DNA of 64,000 nucleotides, taken from assembly GCF_000375525.1 (NCBI RefSeq), contig NZ_AQXC01000003.1, positions 124,001 to 188,000 of the forward strand, read 5' to 3'. Positions 7,618 through 17,025 of the stretch are shown piece by piece; the first letter of the stretch is position 1, and each line of letters starts with the position of its first letter. The translations under genes and the position numbers were made by a program. Origin of the DNA: Corynebacterium propinquum DSM 44285 (lineage in GTDB: Bacteria > Actinomycetota > Actinomycetes > Mycobacteriales > Mycobacteriaceae). The notes beneath the pieces are model-generated. The model saw only the letters and a program-made list of their open reading frames with translations, was not told the origin of the DNA and ran no database searches.

Positions 7618-9732
7618 CTAGTCGGCCCAATTCACAAAAGTAGTGTGTTCCTTTTCCACACCAGTAAGCACATCATAGGAAGCACACAACTCACCATCCT
7701 GGTTCAACAACTGCGCATCCCAATAAACATCGCCATAAATTTCGGTCTCACGGGGCTTAATCTGTTTACAAGTCAGCACCACCTGGATGGAATCACCAGC
7801 AGGAACCGGGGTCAAAAACTTCAGGTTTTCCAAGCCAATATTAGCCAGCACCGGGCCCGGCGCGGGTTCCACGAACAATCCAGCTGCCCAAGAAACCAGC
7901 AAGTAGCCATGCGCTACTTGGCTCGGGAAAAACGGGTTCGCTGCGGCAGCCTTCGCATCTGTATGAGCATAGAACTGATCACCAGTAGAATCTGCAAACG
8001 CGATAATGTCTTCCAACCGCACCTCACGGAAATCGGAAACAAACTGGTCACCAATTTCTAGCTCCGCAATCGATTTCCGGAATGGATGCACCCCGCGGCC
8101 GGACTCCACGTCTTCCCGTGACACACTGTTCACCTTCGCTCCCCGATGCCAAATTCCGGTAATGGCAGTCAGGTGATCAGGCGTTCCTTGGATCGCAACC
8201 CGCTGCATGTGGTGCTTGATGGAACGCACGCCACCTAATTCTTCGCCGCCGCCAGCACGACCGGGCCCTCCGTGAATCAAATTCGGCAGAGGAGCCCCAT
8301 GTCCAGTCGAGGTTTTCGCGTCGTCCCGGTCAAGGAAATGCAATCGACCATGGTGCGCCCCGATCCCACGAGCAAACTCAGCAGCAATTTCTGGGTCGTG
8401 AGTAACCACAGAGGCAACCAAAGATCCTCGACCAAGCGCAGCCAATTCAATCGCTTCCACGGTGTCCGAATATCCAACAATAGAAACCACGGGACCAAAA
8501 GCCTCAACTTCATGAACGGCCGGTGCATAAGCGTCATCGAAGGTGAGCACCGTAGGAGCAAAATATGCACCGTCTAATTCATCCGGTCCACCGCAGACCA
8601 ACTGTCCACCGGCATCTACCAAGCGAGTCACTGCCGTCGCGACATCAGCGCGCTGGTCCACAGAAACCAACGGCCCCATCGTCGCATTCTCGTCACGTGG
8701 GTCTCCGGCAATCACTTTCGCCACTAAACGCTCGCGCAATGCCTGTGCAACAGCACCCTTCAAGTGGTTTGGCACCAATACACGACGGATGGCGGTACAT
8801 TTCTGCCCAGCTTTTGCAGTCATTTCGGCGAAGACCGCCTTGATAAAGATCTCGAACTCAGGATCTTCCGGAGCTACATCCGCGCCCAAAATAGCCGCGT
8901 TCAACGAGTCAGCCTCAGAACTAAACTGCACACCGTTTTCGGAAACATTGCGATGCGCACGTAATTTCTGCGCTGTCGCTGCAGACCCTGTGAATGCCAC
9001 TTGGTCCCGGTAATCCAAATAATCCAGCAAATCCCGCGCCGAACCCGAAATCAATTGAAGCGCACCATCTGGCAAAATGCCGGACTCAACCATGAGCTTC
9101 ACACAAGCCTGGGTGACGTACCCAGAAGGAGTACCCGGCTTGACGATAGTGGGAACTCCCGCGATAAAAGCAGGAGCAAATTTTTCCAACATCCCCCATA
9201 CCGGAAAGTTAAACGCGTTGATCTGAACGGCAATTCCCTGCTGCGGAACGAAAATATGGGTGCCCAAAAATGAGCCGTCGGCCGAAAGCACTTCCGGTTC
9301 TGCCTCATCAACGATGACCTGAGAATTGGGTAATTCTTTCCGTGCTTTGGATGAAATAACCAGCGCGGTGGTAATCCCACCATCAACGTCAACAAAATTG
9401 TCCCGCTTATTCGCACCGGTTTTATGCGCGAGCGCGTTTAACTCATCCCGGTGCTTTTTCAGGTAAAGCCCCATCTCTTTAATCATCATCGCACGCTCAT
9501 GCAACGTGTATTTTTGCAGGTTACTTGCGCCTACTTCGCGTGCATAATCCACCGCGGAAGCAATATCCAAGCCTTTGGCGCTAAACCGGCAGACCACCTC
9601 ACTGGTCGCGGCATCTCGCACTTGCGTTGCATCAGAAACGTCTTCTGGTGTTACCCACTGGCCGCGGAGATAGCTTGGTACGACCTGAGCCGTTTCTTCC
9701 GGCGTGGAGGTATCTGCTGTTGTCGTAGTCAT
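7618..9732 (-). CDS. paaZ: PaaZ: oxepin-CoA hydrolase / semialdehyde dehydrogenase
   Basis: A 704-residue bifunctional enzyme of the phenylacetate pathway. The N-terminal three quarters is an aldehyde dehydrogenase with catalytic Cys in AGQKCTAIRR and Glu in FSSEADSLN. The last 160 residues are a MaoC-type hotdog hydratase with TGDQFYAHTD and FFPSQVAHGYL. It opens the oxepin-CoA ring and oxidises the resulting semialdehyde. Both active sites look complete and the length agrees with PaaZ of other bacteria (about 680). It has its own promoter region, divergent from the thioesterase at 9830, rather than being part of the paaA-H operon. I see no PaaR-like palindrome in its short upstream region. 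Confidence 0.95.
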   Translation of the reverse strand: MTTTTADTSTPEETAQVVPSYLRGQWVTPEDVSDATQVRDAATSEVVCRFSAKGLDIASAVDYAREVGASNLQKYTLHERAMMIKEMGLYLKKHRDELNALAHKTGANKRDNFVDVDGGITTALVISSKARKELPNSQVIVDEAEPEVLSADGSFLGTHIFVPQQGIAVQINAFNFPVWGMLEKFAPAFIAGVPTIVKPGTPSGYVTQACVKLMVESGILPDGALQLISGSARDLLDYLDYRDQVAFTGSAATAQKLRAHRNVSENGVQFSSEADSLNAAILGADVAPEDPEFEIFIKAVFAEMTAKAGQKCTAIRRVLVPNHLKGAVAQALRERLVAKVIAGDPRDENATMGPLVSVDQRADVATAVTRLVDAGGQLVCGGPDELDGAYFAPTVLTFDDAYAPAVHEVEAFGPVVSIVGYSDTVEAIELAALGRGSLVASVVTHDPEIAAEFARGIGAHHGRLHFLDRDDAKTSTGHGAPLPNLIHGGPGRAGGGEELGGVRSIKHHMQRVAIQGTPDHLTAITGIWHRGAKVNSVSREDVESGRGVHPFRKSIAELEIGDQFVSDFREVRLEDIIAFADSTGDQFYAHTDAKAAAANPFFPSQVAHGYLLVSWAAGLFVEPAPGPVLANIGLENLKFLTPVPAGDSIQVVLTCKQIKPRETEIYGDVYWDAQLLNQDGELCASYDVLTGVEKEHTTFVNWAD

Positions 9733-9829
9733 TTTGTAGTCCTTTCTATTCTGGGAAACGATCTCTAGTGAGAGCCCTATAGTGGTTGTGACGATCCACC
9801 GTTGTTATGAATTTTTGAAGGAGCCTATG

Positions 9830-10234
9830 ATGGCTGAAGATTCCACATGGAAAATTGTTCTTGGCGAATTAGATGAAAAGATGGGCGTAAAAGTTCTGGA
9901 AGAATCCCCAGAAACCGTCGTTGCGCGGATGCCGATTGACGGCAACCGCCAGTCTTTAGGCCTGTTACACGGCGGAGCCATGGTGTGTTTAGCAGAAGCG
10001 GTCGGTTCTTGGGCCGCAGTTATCCACGCCTCGCGGTTTGGCAAAGTCGCCGTTGGAGTAGACATTAATGCCACCCATCATTCGTCGGGAAGAAATGGTT
10101 GGGTAACGGCAACGGCAACGGCAATCAAACTGGGCAAAACAATGTGCAGCCACGAAGTCATCATCACGGACGACGTCGGCAAGCGATTGTGCACTGCGCG
10201 CATCAGCAATGCCATCGTTGATCCCCGAAATTAA
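9830..10234 (+). CDS. Hotdog-fold acyl-CoA thioesterase
   Basis: A 134-residue PaaI/YbgC-like thioesterase. The core is GLLHGGAMVCLAEAVGSWAA, in which HGG and the Glu ten residues later form the usual active site of the Arthrobacter-type 4-hydroxybenzoyl-CoA or DHNA-CoA thioesterase group. I chose ATG 9830 over 9827 because AAGGAG lies 6 bases before it. It stands between paaZ (divergent) and paaH (convergent; the two stop codons overlap). It probably rescues CoA from dead-end aromatic or ring-opened thioesters. The paa region holds a second thioesterase (18215-18652) that is closer to PaaI, so this one is left without a symbol. Confidence 0.82.
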   Translation: MAEDSTWKIVLGELDEKMGVKVLEESPETVVARMPIDGNRQSLGLLHGGAMVCLAEAVGSWAAVIHASRFGKVAVGVDINATHHSSGRNGWVTATATAIKLGKTMCSHEVIITDDVGKRLCTARISNAIVDPRN

Positions 10235-11115
10235 CATTGGGAATCACTGCTGTAATCGTAGAACCCTTTGCCTGCTTTTCGACCGAGCTCACCACGTTCC
10301 ACCATTTCCCGCATGAGTTTCGGTGGAGCGAACCGCTTGCCCAGGGTTTCTTCCAAATATTCCGCAATCCCCAATCGGACATCCAAACCGACGATGTCAG
10401 TCAATTCTAGTGGGCCTACTGGGAATTTGTAGCCGAGCACCATCGCGTTGTCGATGTCTTTCGGGCTCGCAACACCCTGTTCCACCATGCGGATAGCTTC
10501 CAACGCGATAGCAACACCAAGCCGCGAGGACGCAAACCCCGGTGCATCTTTGACCACCACTGGCGTTTTACCGAGGGCTTCTACCCATTCTTGAGCATCA
10601 CTCACCAGTTTCTCTGGGGTGCTCTTGGCGACGACGACCTCTACCAGTTTTGACGCTGGTACCGGATTGAAAAAATGTAGTCCGATCACATCGTTCGTGA
10701 CCACGTCGGCAAGTTCTGTGACTGACAGCGACGACGTGTTAGTAGCAATCACAGCTTCGGGCGCTGCTTGTGAAATCGCGTTAAAGGCTTTAGTTTTCAG
10801 CTCCATCGACTCGGGCACTGCTTCAACAACGAGACGACAGTCAGCAAAATCGCCAGCATCCGTACTGAGCTGTACACGCTGCATCCATTCCTCAGCGGTT
10901 CCGGGAGCACCACGGTCGATCGATCCGGTAACAGATTTGGTGATGCGATTGCGTGCAGCTTCTAAAGCATCATCATTAATGTCGACGACTATGACGGTTG
11001 CGCCCGCGGACAAAAATGCATGCGCAATCCCTGCACCCATTCGTCCGCCTCCCATGACACCGACCCGATCTGGGAAGCTCTTCGCTGTGGTTGGTGACTC
11101 TGCGGTTTCACTCAT
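10231..11115 (-). CDS. paaH: 3-hydroxyacyl-CoA dehydrogenase PaaH
   Basis: A 294-residue NAD-dependent 3-hydroxyadipyl-CoA dehydrogenase. The Rossmann motif GVMGGGRMGAGIAHAF starts near residue 20, and the catalytic region NTSSLSVTELADVV...IGLHFFNPVPASKLVEVV carries the conserved His and Asn. Length fits the single-domain 3-hydroxybutyryl-CoA dehydrogenase type (about 285), shorter than the PaaH of Escherichia coli (475). It is the last gene of the paaABCDEGJFH run, 24 bp after paaF. It acts between PaaF and PaaJ in the beta-oxidation part of the route. Confidence 0.92.
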   Translation of the reverse strand: MSETAESPTTAKSFPDRVGVMGGGRMGAGIAHAFLSAGATVIVVDINDDALEAARNRITKSVTGSIDRGAPGTAEEWMQRVQLSTDAGDFADCRLVVEAVPESMELKTKAFNAISQAAPEAVIATNTSSLSVTELADVVTNDVIGLHFFNPVPASKLVEVVVAKSTPEKLVSDAQEWVEALGKTPVVVKDAPGFASSRLGVAIALEAIRMVEQGVASPKDIDNAMVLGYKFPVGPLELTDIVGLDVRLGIAEYLEETLGKRFAPPKLMREMVERGELGRKAGKGFYDYSSDSQC

Positions 11116-11139
11116 TGTATTTTCTCCTGACTCCAGTTT

Positions 11140-11916
11140 TTATCGCTTATTCTTGCGGTCTAAAAATTCCTGCATACGTTCAAATTTGGCATCGGATTCA
11201 AATAAAATTGCTTGTGCCAAGTTATCGACCTGCGGATGAGCGGCCTCAGGCATGTCCAATACTCGCTTCGTGATGCGTACTGCTAAAGGATCCTGCTTCG
11301 CGATTCGTGCCGCGAGATCGTGCGCTCCTGCCACTAATTCGTCTGCTGAATACAATTCATTGACCAGATGGGTCTCTTTTGCTTCGGTCCCATCCAGAAT
11401 TCGCCCGGCGAGCAGGATCTCCTTTGCGACGGCTTCACCCACCAAATTTTTCAATCGGTAAGTCCCACCAGCAGCAGCGATGATTCCGAGCTGTGCTTCT
11501 GGCTGACCAAATTTTGCTTCCGGGGTCGCAATCCGGAAATCAGCAGCTAATGCCAATTCCAGGCCGCCACCCAGTGCAACACCATCAACGGCAGCAATGA
11601 CGGGAGCAGGTAGCTGCGCGATCCGTTGGAAAATCGTGGAATTGATACCGCGCAGCGCGTCGTCACGGCGTCGTTCACGCAATTGAGCAATATCTGCACC
11701 CGAGGCAAAGACGGCTTTTTCCCCATGGGAAGTCTCCACGGTACAACCAGTGATGACCAAAGTCTGCGGGTCTTTTTCCACAATCCCGCATAACTCATGC
11801 AACTCGTCGACCATGACCTGGTCTATGGCATTACGCACCTGTGGCCGGTCAAGCTGCGCAACTACGCAGTCGTCGTGCTGCTGGATTCGGAGGGTCCGGA
11901 ATTCTGGAAAAGTCAT
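11140..11916 (-). CDS. paaF: Enoyl-CoA hydratase PaaF
   Basis: A 258-residue crotonase-fold protein that should hydrate 2,3-dehydroadipyl-CoA to 3-hydroxyadipyl-CoA. Both catalytic glutamates of true hydratases are present, one in GGGLELALA and one in FGQPEAQLG, which separates it from the isomerase PaaG in the same operon. The oxyanion-hole segment FASGADIAQL is also intact. It lies 42 bp after paaJ and 24 bp before paaH, so it is well inside the operon. Confidence 0.92.
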   Translation of the reverse strand: MTFPEFRTLRIQQHDDCVVAQLDRPQVRNAIDQVMVDELHELCGIVEKDPQTLVITGCTVETSHGEKAVFASGADIAQLRERRRDDALRGINSTIFQRIAQLPAPVIAAVDGVALGGGLELALAADFRIATPEAKFGQPEAQLGIIAAAGGTYRLKNLVGEAVAKEILLAGRILDGTEAKETHLVNELYSADELVAGAHDLAARIAKQDPLAVRITKRVLDMPEAAHPQVDNLAQAILFESDAKFERMQEFLDRKNKR

Positions 11917-11958
11917 ATCGCTTCTTTCCTTATTTGTACTGGTCAGAACTTTGGCTGA

Positions 11959-13164
11959 TCAGACTCGTTCAATAGCTATCGCACAGCCCTGCCCAACACC
12001 GACGCACAACGTGGCAATACCTCGTTGTTCCTGGGCATCTTCCAACCTGTGCAGCAAAGTAGTGACAAGCCGTGACCCAGAGGATCCAAGTGGGTGTCCA
12101 AGAGCAATTGCCCCGCCCCAGGCATTGACTTTCGCCTCAGCAAGGCCCAACTCCCGGATGCAGGCAAGGGATTGCGAGGCAAAGGCCTCATTGAGTTCGA
12201 TTGCATCAACCGAAGATAATTCCCACCCGGTGACATCCAAGAGTTTCTTTGTTGCTGGCACCGGTCCAATTCCCATAATTTCCGGTGCTACGCCAACAGC
12301 TGTGGAGCCTGCTATACGAGCGCGCGGGCGCAGACCATATTTATCAATTGCTGCTTGTGAAGCCACAACCACCGCTGATGCGCCATCATTCAAGGACGAT
12401 GCATTACCTGCCGTTGTGACTTCTCCGCCTGCCACAACCGGAGATAACCGGGATAAGACTTCGGCCGTTGTACCCGGCCGTGGTCCTTCGTCTGTATCAA
12501 CGACCGTCACCGCACCTTTGCGTCCAACAACGCTAACTGGCACTATTTCCCGATCGAATTTTCCAGCAGCAATCGCTTGCAAAGCACGTTCGTGCGACTG
12601 TACAGCGAATTCATCAGCATCTTCCCGGGAAATATTTCGCTGCCGCGCGACTTCCTCAGCCGTTTCCGGCATGGAATAAGTCATTTTGTCCTTCGCAGCG
12701 AATTTTTCGTTGACAAATCGCCATCCAATCGCAGTATCAAATACTTCACCTGGTTTGGCGAAACCTTTGGTCGGCTTTTCCATCACCCAAGGCGCACGGG
12801 ACATCGATTCCACTCCGCCTGCAATAACAACGTCGGCTTGTCCTGATTGCACCATGGCGCTGGCAACCGAAATTGCGGACATGCCTGATGCGCACAGCCG
12901 ATTAATCGTCATGCCTGGAACAGATTCATCACCACCGGCAAGTAACCACGCCATTCGGGCCACGTTCCGGTTTTCTTCTCCTGCACCGTTGGCATTGCCA
13001 TAGACCACTTCATCCACCGCCGTGGTTTCAAGCCCGGTGTCTTCAAGTACGGCTTTGACAGTCAATGCGGCGAGATCATCCGGACGCACAGCAGATAATG
13101 CCCCACCGTAGCGCCCAACCGGGGTGCGTTTCGCAGATATCAAAAAAGCATCGTTAGTAGCCAT
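11959..13164 (-). CDS. paaJ: 3-oxoadipyl-CoA thiolase PaaJ
   Basis: A 401-residue thiolase that cleaves 3-oxoadipyl-CoA to succinyl-CoA and acetyl-CoA, and in the phenylacetate route also the earlier dehydrosuberyl-CoA intermediate. The nucleophilic Cys is in NRLCASGMSA, followed by NEAFASQSL, the catalytic His in GGAIALGHPLGSSG and the second Cys in CVGVGQGCAIAIE. All four thiolase signatures are intact and the length is normal. It lies between paaG and paaF in the same direction. A thiolase of a 3-oxoadipate (beta-ketoadipate) route would look similar, but the context settles the name. Confidence 0.94.
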   Translation of the reverse strand: MATNDAFLISAKRTPVGRYGGALSAVRPDDLAALTVKAVLEDTGLETTAVDEVVYGNANGAGEENRNVARMAWLLAGGDESVPGMTINRLCASGMSAISVASAMVQSGQADVVIAGGVESMSRAPWVMEKPTKGFAKPGEVFDTAIGWRFVNEKFAAKDKMTYSMPETAEEVARQRNISREDADEFAVQSHERALQAIAAGKFDREIVPVSVVGRKGAVTVVDTDEGPRPGTTAEVLSRLSPVVAGGEVTTAGNASSLNDGASAVVVASQAAIDKYGLRPRARIAGSTAVGVAPEIMGIGPVPATKKLLDVTGWELSSVDAIELNEAFASQSLACIRELGLAEAKVNAWGGAIALGHPLGSSGSRLVTTLLHRLEDAQEQRGIATLCVGVGQGCAIAIERV

Positions 13165-13228
13165 GTTTATTGCTCCTTTATTCGTGTGTTCATCTATTCA
13201 TGCGTCCATTGACTGCCTACGCAGGGTT

Positions 13229-14005
13229 TTACTGACCAGTAAATTTCGGTTCACGTTTTTCGTTGAAGGCCGCAAATCCTTCCTTATAGTCCGCTGATGC
13301 GCACAATTGAGCTTGTAGCTTGTTTTCTTTATGCAGGCTGTCCCACAAACCCATTCGTCGGTCACGGATATCAGACACAAGCTCACGCGATGTCATAAAA
13401 GCTTGGGTAGCCCCTTGTGCTGCGGTTTTCGCTTGCCGATGTGTAAACTCCAACAATTCTTCTTCTGGCAGCGCCCGTGAGAACAAACCAAGTTTGACCG
13501 CTTCTTCCCCGCTTATGAGATCACCGGAAATAATCAAGTCCATCGTCCGGTGCGCGCCCAATCTCTCGACAAAAAGTGCGTGACCACCGGAATCGAGGGT
13601 CGCGCCAAGTTTGGCAAACGGAGAGCCGATTTTGGCATTCTCTGCGACATAAACCACGTCTGTCGCAATAGCGAGTCCCAGCCCCACGCCCAGGCATGGG
13701 CCGTGCACCGCCGCGAATGTGGGAGCAGGAAATTTGCTCATTTGTTTCAAGACTGGTGTTAGCTGGCGTTCCAAATATTCATAGGCATCATCATTTTCCG
13801 GTTCAATGCCCTTGATGTTTCGTCCTGCGCAAAATCCTTTACCTTCGCCCCGGAGAATTAGCGCTCGCACTCCTGCATTCGCTGCATCTGAGTACGCGCG
13901 GCTTAATTCAGCAATGTCAGCTTCTTGTAAAGAATTCATTGCTTTGGGAATGTTGAGAACAACCTCGGCCAAATTGGCATCGTGATCGAGATGGAGATCA
14001 ATCAT
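13229..14005 (-). CDS. paaG: PaaG: ring-epoxide phenylacetyl-CoA isomerase
   Basis: A 258-residue crotonase-family protein that converts the ring-1,2-epoxide of phenylacetyl-CoA into oxepin-CoA. The segment corresponding to the active site reads CLGVGLGLAIATD and GATLDSGGHALF. The hydratase glutamates are missing and an Asp (in LDSGG) is kept, as in known PaaG isomerases. It follows paaE by 84 bp. An ordinary enoyl-CoA hydratase is unlikely because of the missing glutamates. Confidence 0.9.
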   Translation of the reverse strand: MIDLHLDHDANLAEVVLNIPKAMNSLQEADIAELSRAYSDAANAGVRALILRGEGKGFCAGRNIKGIEPENDDAYEYLERQLTPVLKQMSKFPAPTFAAVHGPCLGVGLGLAIATDVVYVAENAKIGSPFAKLGATLDSGGHALFVERLGAHRTMDLIISGDLISGEEAVKLGLFSRALPEEELLEFTHRQAKTAAQGATQAFMTSRELVSDIRDRRMGLWDSLHKENKLQAQLCASADYKEGFAAFNEKREPKFTGQ

Positions 14006-14089
14006 ACTGGGTCCTTAGTTTCTGTAAATGGGCGGTTCGCTATCTAGGCGTTTCTGTATTTGAGGTGGTTCTATATTTAAGGTGGCTAG

Positions 14090-15259
14090 TTATGCGTCGT
14101 AGTCAACAGTGATGGAATTTCCGGTGGGCCGGGTTTGGCAAGTAAGGACATAGCCCTGCTCAACTTCATCTTTTTCCAAAGCAAAATTTTCTTCCATCTC
14201 GTATTCACCCTCAAGAACCTTCGCTCGACAGGTACCGCAAACGCCTCCCGCGCATGCAAATGGCACATCGGAGCGCTGCCGCAACGCCGCATTAAGGACG
14301 GTTTCTTTTGCCGATTCAGGTGACTGAACAGAATCCGAAGATCCATCAAGAGTGAATTTCACCGTGATGTTGTTTCCTTCTGGGTCTTCTTTCACAGAAG
14401 CACCAGCATCAGGCCGCGGACCATCTGTAGGCTTACCGGTACTGAAAAGCTCGTAGCGAATAGCTTTGTCTGCCACCTCACGCTCTTCGAGTTCACGGCG
14501 CACCAATTGCACCAGCTCATACGGGCCACACAGGAACCATTCGGACACATCTTCTGTCTGGACGACGTGATCGAGGAGATCGTTGAGCTTCTCCTCATCA
14601 ATGCGCCCGGAAAACATGGGGTTCGGTCGTTGCTGGCGCGACAGGATGTGGTGAACTGAGAAACGAGTGGGGTACTTATCTTTCAGGTCGCCGATTTCTT
14701 CAGCGAACATGACGCTGTCACCGCCTTTATTGCCATAAATCAACTCAAAGGTAGCGTCGCTTGATTGCTGCAGTACCGACTGGGCAATAGCCATGATGGG
14801 AGTGATTCCTGATCCCGCAGCCACTGCCACGAGATGGGGGCTCGTGATCTGTTCAATTTCGTCGCTAATTTGCTGCGGATTATTCAGCCCGGTGACGCGC
14901 ACTTGCGATGTAAAAGCCCCCTGTGGGTTCATTACATCAATCTCGTCACCGACTTGTAGCTCGGTATTTGCCCACGTCGAAAACACGCCGCCGAAATCAC
15001 GCTTAATTCCGACCCTGATTACTCCTCCGCCTGGGGAATCGCAGATGGAATACGAGCGGCGCACTTCCTTTCCGCCAATCGTCGCACGCAGTGCCACATA
15101 TTGGCCGGGCACATAATCGTAGTCATCGCGTAAATCTTCGGGGACGGCAAAACTTACCTCAACCGAGTCGTCGGTCAGCGGCCGCACCTGGGATACCTGT
15201 AACGTATTGAACGTCGCCTTTTTCTTTTTGTTTGACTTGTTTGTTGGCGTGGAACTCAT
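14090..15259 (-). CDS. paaE: PaaE: reductase subunit of phenylacetyl-CoA epoxidase
   Basis: A 389-residue NAD(P)H oxidoreductase that feeds electrons to the PaaA di-iron centre. Order: ferredoxin-NADP reductase FAD domain (YVPGQYVALRATIGGKEVRRSYSI, about residues 47-70), nucleotide-binding domain (VAAGSGITPIMA) and a C-terminal plant-type 2Fe-2S ferredoxin domain with CAGGVCGTC and the fourth Cys in VLTCQTRP. The N-terminus has a run of Lys and Asn residues. paaE starts 2 bp after the paaD stop and is the last of the five epoxidase genes. Confidence 0.95.
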   Translation of the reverse strand: MSSTPTNKSNKKKKATFNTLQVSQVRPLTDDSVEVSFAVPEDLRDDYDYVPGQYVALRATIGGKEVRRSYSICDSPGGGVIRVGIKRDFGGVFSTWANTELQVGDEIDVMNPQGAFTSQVRVTGLNNPQQISDEIEQITSPHLVAVAAGSGITPIMAIAQSVLQQSSDATFELIYGNKGGDSVMFAEEIGDLKDKYPTRFSVHHILSRQQRPNPMFSGRIDEEKLNDLLDHVVQTEDVSEWFLCGPYELVQLVRRELEEREVADKAIRYELFSTGKPTDGPRPDAGASVKEDPEGNNITVKFTLDGSSDSVQSPESAKETVLNAALRQRSDVPFACAGGVCGTCRAKVLEGEYEMEENFALEKDEVEQGYVLTCQTRPTGNSITVDYDA

Positions 15260-15261
15260 TG

Positions 15262-15801
15262 CTAGTGCACCTTGAAATAATCGAATGGCTCAAAACATGC
15301 TTGGCAGTTATACAGCGCTTTGCAGGATGTTGAACCAAAATGGCTGATTTTTTGTGTCTTGGTAGAGCCGCAATGTGGACACGCCACCGGAGAGGGCATA
15401 CCAATTTGCAGAGGAATTGGACCACTGTTTACCGTGGCTGATTTACCGGTCGGAGGAGCGATCCCGTAGTCGCGCAAGTCTTTGCGACCCTGCTCAGTGA
15501 TCCAATCGGTGGTCCAGGCTGGTTGCAGCACGACGTTGACTTCTGCCTGGTCATACCCTGCATTATGCAACGCGGCTACGACATCATCTGTAATTGTTTC
15601 CATTGCCGGACAGCCGGAATACGTGGGAGTGATTGTGGCTACAGCTGTACCGTTGGACAATTGTGCGTCTCGCAGAATTCCCAGATCAGCAATGGAAATG
15701 ACGGGAATCTCCGGGTCAGTCACTTGCGCTGCCGCGTCCCATATTTTCGCGTCCGCCTGATCCTGCGGCCGTAATGGATGTGCAGTTTTCTTTCTAGACA
15801 T
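15262..15801 (-). CDS. paaD: PaaD: epoxidase maturation protein (DUF59, zinc site)
   Basis: A 179-residue protein with a DUF59/MIP18-like domain (ITDPEIPV-like segment VTDPEIPVISIADLGIL) and a C-terminal four-Cys zinc site (CPHCGSTKTQ..., then CKALYNCQACF). The family is thought to help iron-sulphur or di-iron assembly of the PaaABCE epoxidase. An ORF start at TTG 15810 is possible, but AAGGAG lies directly against it; the ATG at 15801 has the same site 9 bases upstream and gives the better N-terminus (MSRKK). It sits 34 bp after paaC in the operon. Confidence 0.92.
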   Translation of the reverse strand: MSRKKTAHPLRPQDQADAKIWDAAAQVTDPEIPVISIADLGILRDAQLSNGTAVATITPTYSGCPAMETITDDVVAALHNAGYDQAEVNVVLQPAWTTDWITEQGRKDLRDYGIAPPTGKSATVNSGPIPLQIGMPSPVACPHCGSTKTQKISHFGSTSCKALYNCQACFEPFDYFKVH

Positions 15802-15835
15802 AAACTTCAACTCCTTGCCCGCACCGCAGTACTAT

Positions 15836-16669
15836 TTACCACGTTGCACCCGGATGTTGCCGGGCAAGTGATTGCATTTCGGCCAAGATATAACCGCGTT
15901 GCTCAGAAAAACGACCAGTCCGCTGCCCGCTCATCGCTGGTTTCGAAGTCGGAACTTCCAGTCCAGCTTCACGCAGCACATACTGCACGCGCTCATCCCA
16001 TTCTTCTCGCAAACTGGAGGGCAAGACTGCAACCCCTGATGGCGAGAGCTCTTCGTGAATTGGAAGATTTTCAAACAGCTCATCAACGTACGGCCACATA
16101 TAGTAAAGACCGTCTTCAATGCGCTGCTTAGATTCTTCTGTGCCAAGACCAAGCCGAAGAATCCACTGATTCGCATGATCCACGTGATATTGCGCTTCCT
16201 TCAAAGCTTTCGCAGCGATAGCAGCAATAGTCGTGTCACTGCTATTAACTAAACGCGCATATAAGCCCAATTGGTAATAGCTAAACAAGAATTGTCGCGC
16301 AATGGTTTGCCCAAAGTCCCCATTTTCCTGTTCTACGAGCCGGGCCGAACGGAATTGTTCTTCATTACGAAAATATGCGAGGTCATCTTCGGTTTTATCC
16401 CAAGCAGTACCTGCGTAGCTCAGAAAAAAACGCGCATGCCCGATCAAATCCAACGCGATGTTCGCCAAAGCGACATCTTCTTCCATTTCAGGCGCCCGAG
16501 AAATCCACCACCCAAGCCGTTGTCCGAGCATCAGCGCATCGTCGCCAAGCATGAGTGCATATCGTGCGGTGGTCTCGTCGGCACGCGCATCGGATTGCTG
16601 AATGAACTCGGCCGTAATCCCTTCGCCTTGGTTTTGCTTCGTAGCGGATTCAGTATTAGCGAAACTCAT
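15836..16669 (-). CDS. paaC: PaaC: structural subunit of phenylacetyl-CoA epoxidase
   Basis: A 277-residue ferritin-like four-helix protein that pairs with PaaA. It shows the family's LGDDALMLGQRLGWWISRAPEMEEDVALANIALDLIGHARF region and the YHVDHANQWILRLGLGTEES helix. It is not expected to bind the di-iron centre itself. Its start ATG overlaps the paaB stop in an ATGA, so the two are translationally coupled. Confidence 0.94.
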   Translation of the reverse strand: MSFANTESATKQNQGEGITAEFIQQSDARADETTARYALMLGDDALMLGQRLGWWISRAPEMEEDVALANIALDLIGHARFFLSYAGTAWDKTEDDLAYFRNEEQFRSARLVEQENGDFGQTIARQFLFSYYQLGLYARLVNSSDTTIAAIAAKALKEAQYHVDHANQWILRLGLGTEESKQRIEDGLYYMWPYVDELFENLPIHEELSPSGVAVLPSSLREEWDERVQYVLREAGLEVPTSKPAMSGQRTGRFSEQRGYILAEMQSLARQHPGATW

Positions 16670-16965
16670 AGGTGGGCCACTCCTTCAGATTTTTCGTAGT
16701 ACGTCGCATGGCGGTAGTTCTTGCCAGAGGCCGATTCAAAAAATCCACCTTTGGAATCTGGGTCAGAAGAGGTAATTGCTTCTGAGGGCACCACCCAGAC
16801 AGAGGTCCCTTCATTCCGTCGCGTATACAGGTCACGTCCATTACGCAGGGCCATCGTGGCATCGGGGGCATGTAAAGACCCGGCATGCACATGGGATAGT
16901 CCACGGCCGGAACGAACAAACACTTCCCACAGCGGCCATTGGTTCTTCGTATTATTTTCAGTCAT
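16666..16965 (-). CDS. paaB: PaaB: small subunit of phenylacetyl-CoA epoxidase
   Basis: A 99-residue protein with the PaaB signature WPLWEVFVRSGRGLSHVHAGS near its N-terminus. PaaB bridges the PaaAC heterodimers in the epoxidase complex. I chose ATG 16965 because the family begins a few residues before WPL and AAGGAG lies upstream. The longer frame from 16992 would add nine residues and place AAGGAG inside the gene. It follows paaA by 60 bp and overlaps paaC by 4 bp. Confidence 0.92.
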   Translation of the reverse strand: MTENNTKNQWPLWEVFVRSGRGLSHVHAGSLHAPDATMALRNGRDLYTRRNEGTSVWVVPSEAITSSDPDSKGGFFESASGKNYRHATYYEKSEGVAHL

Positions 16966-17025
16966 GAGTTTTGCGTTCTCCTTAGAATTCATGCAACGGC
17001 GTTAGTAGCTCATCGCTACGCCCGA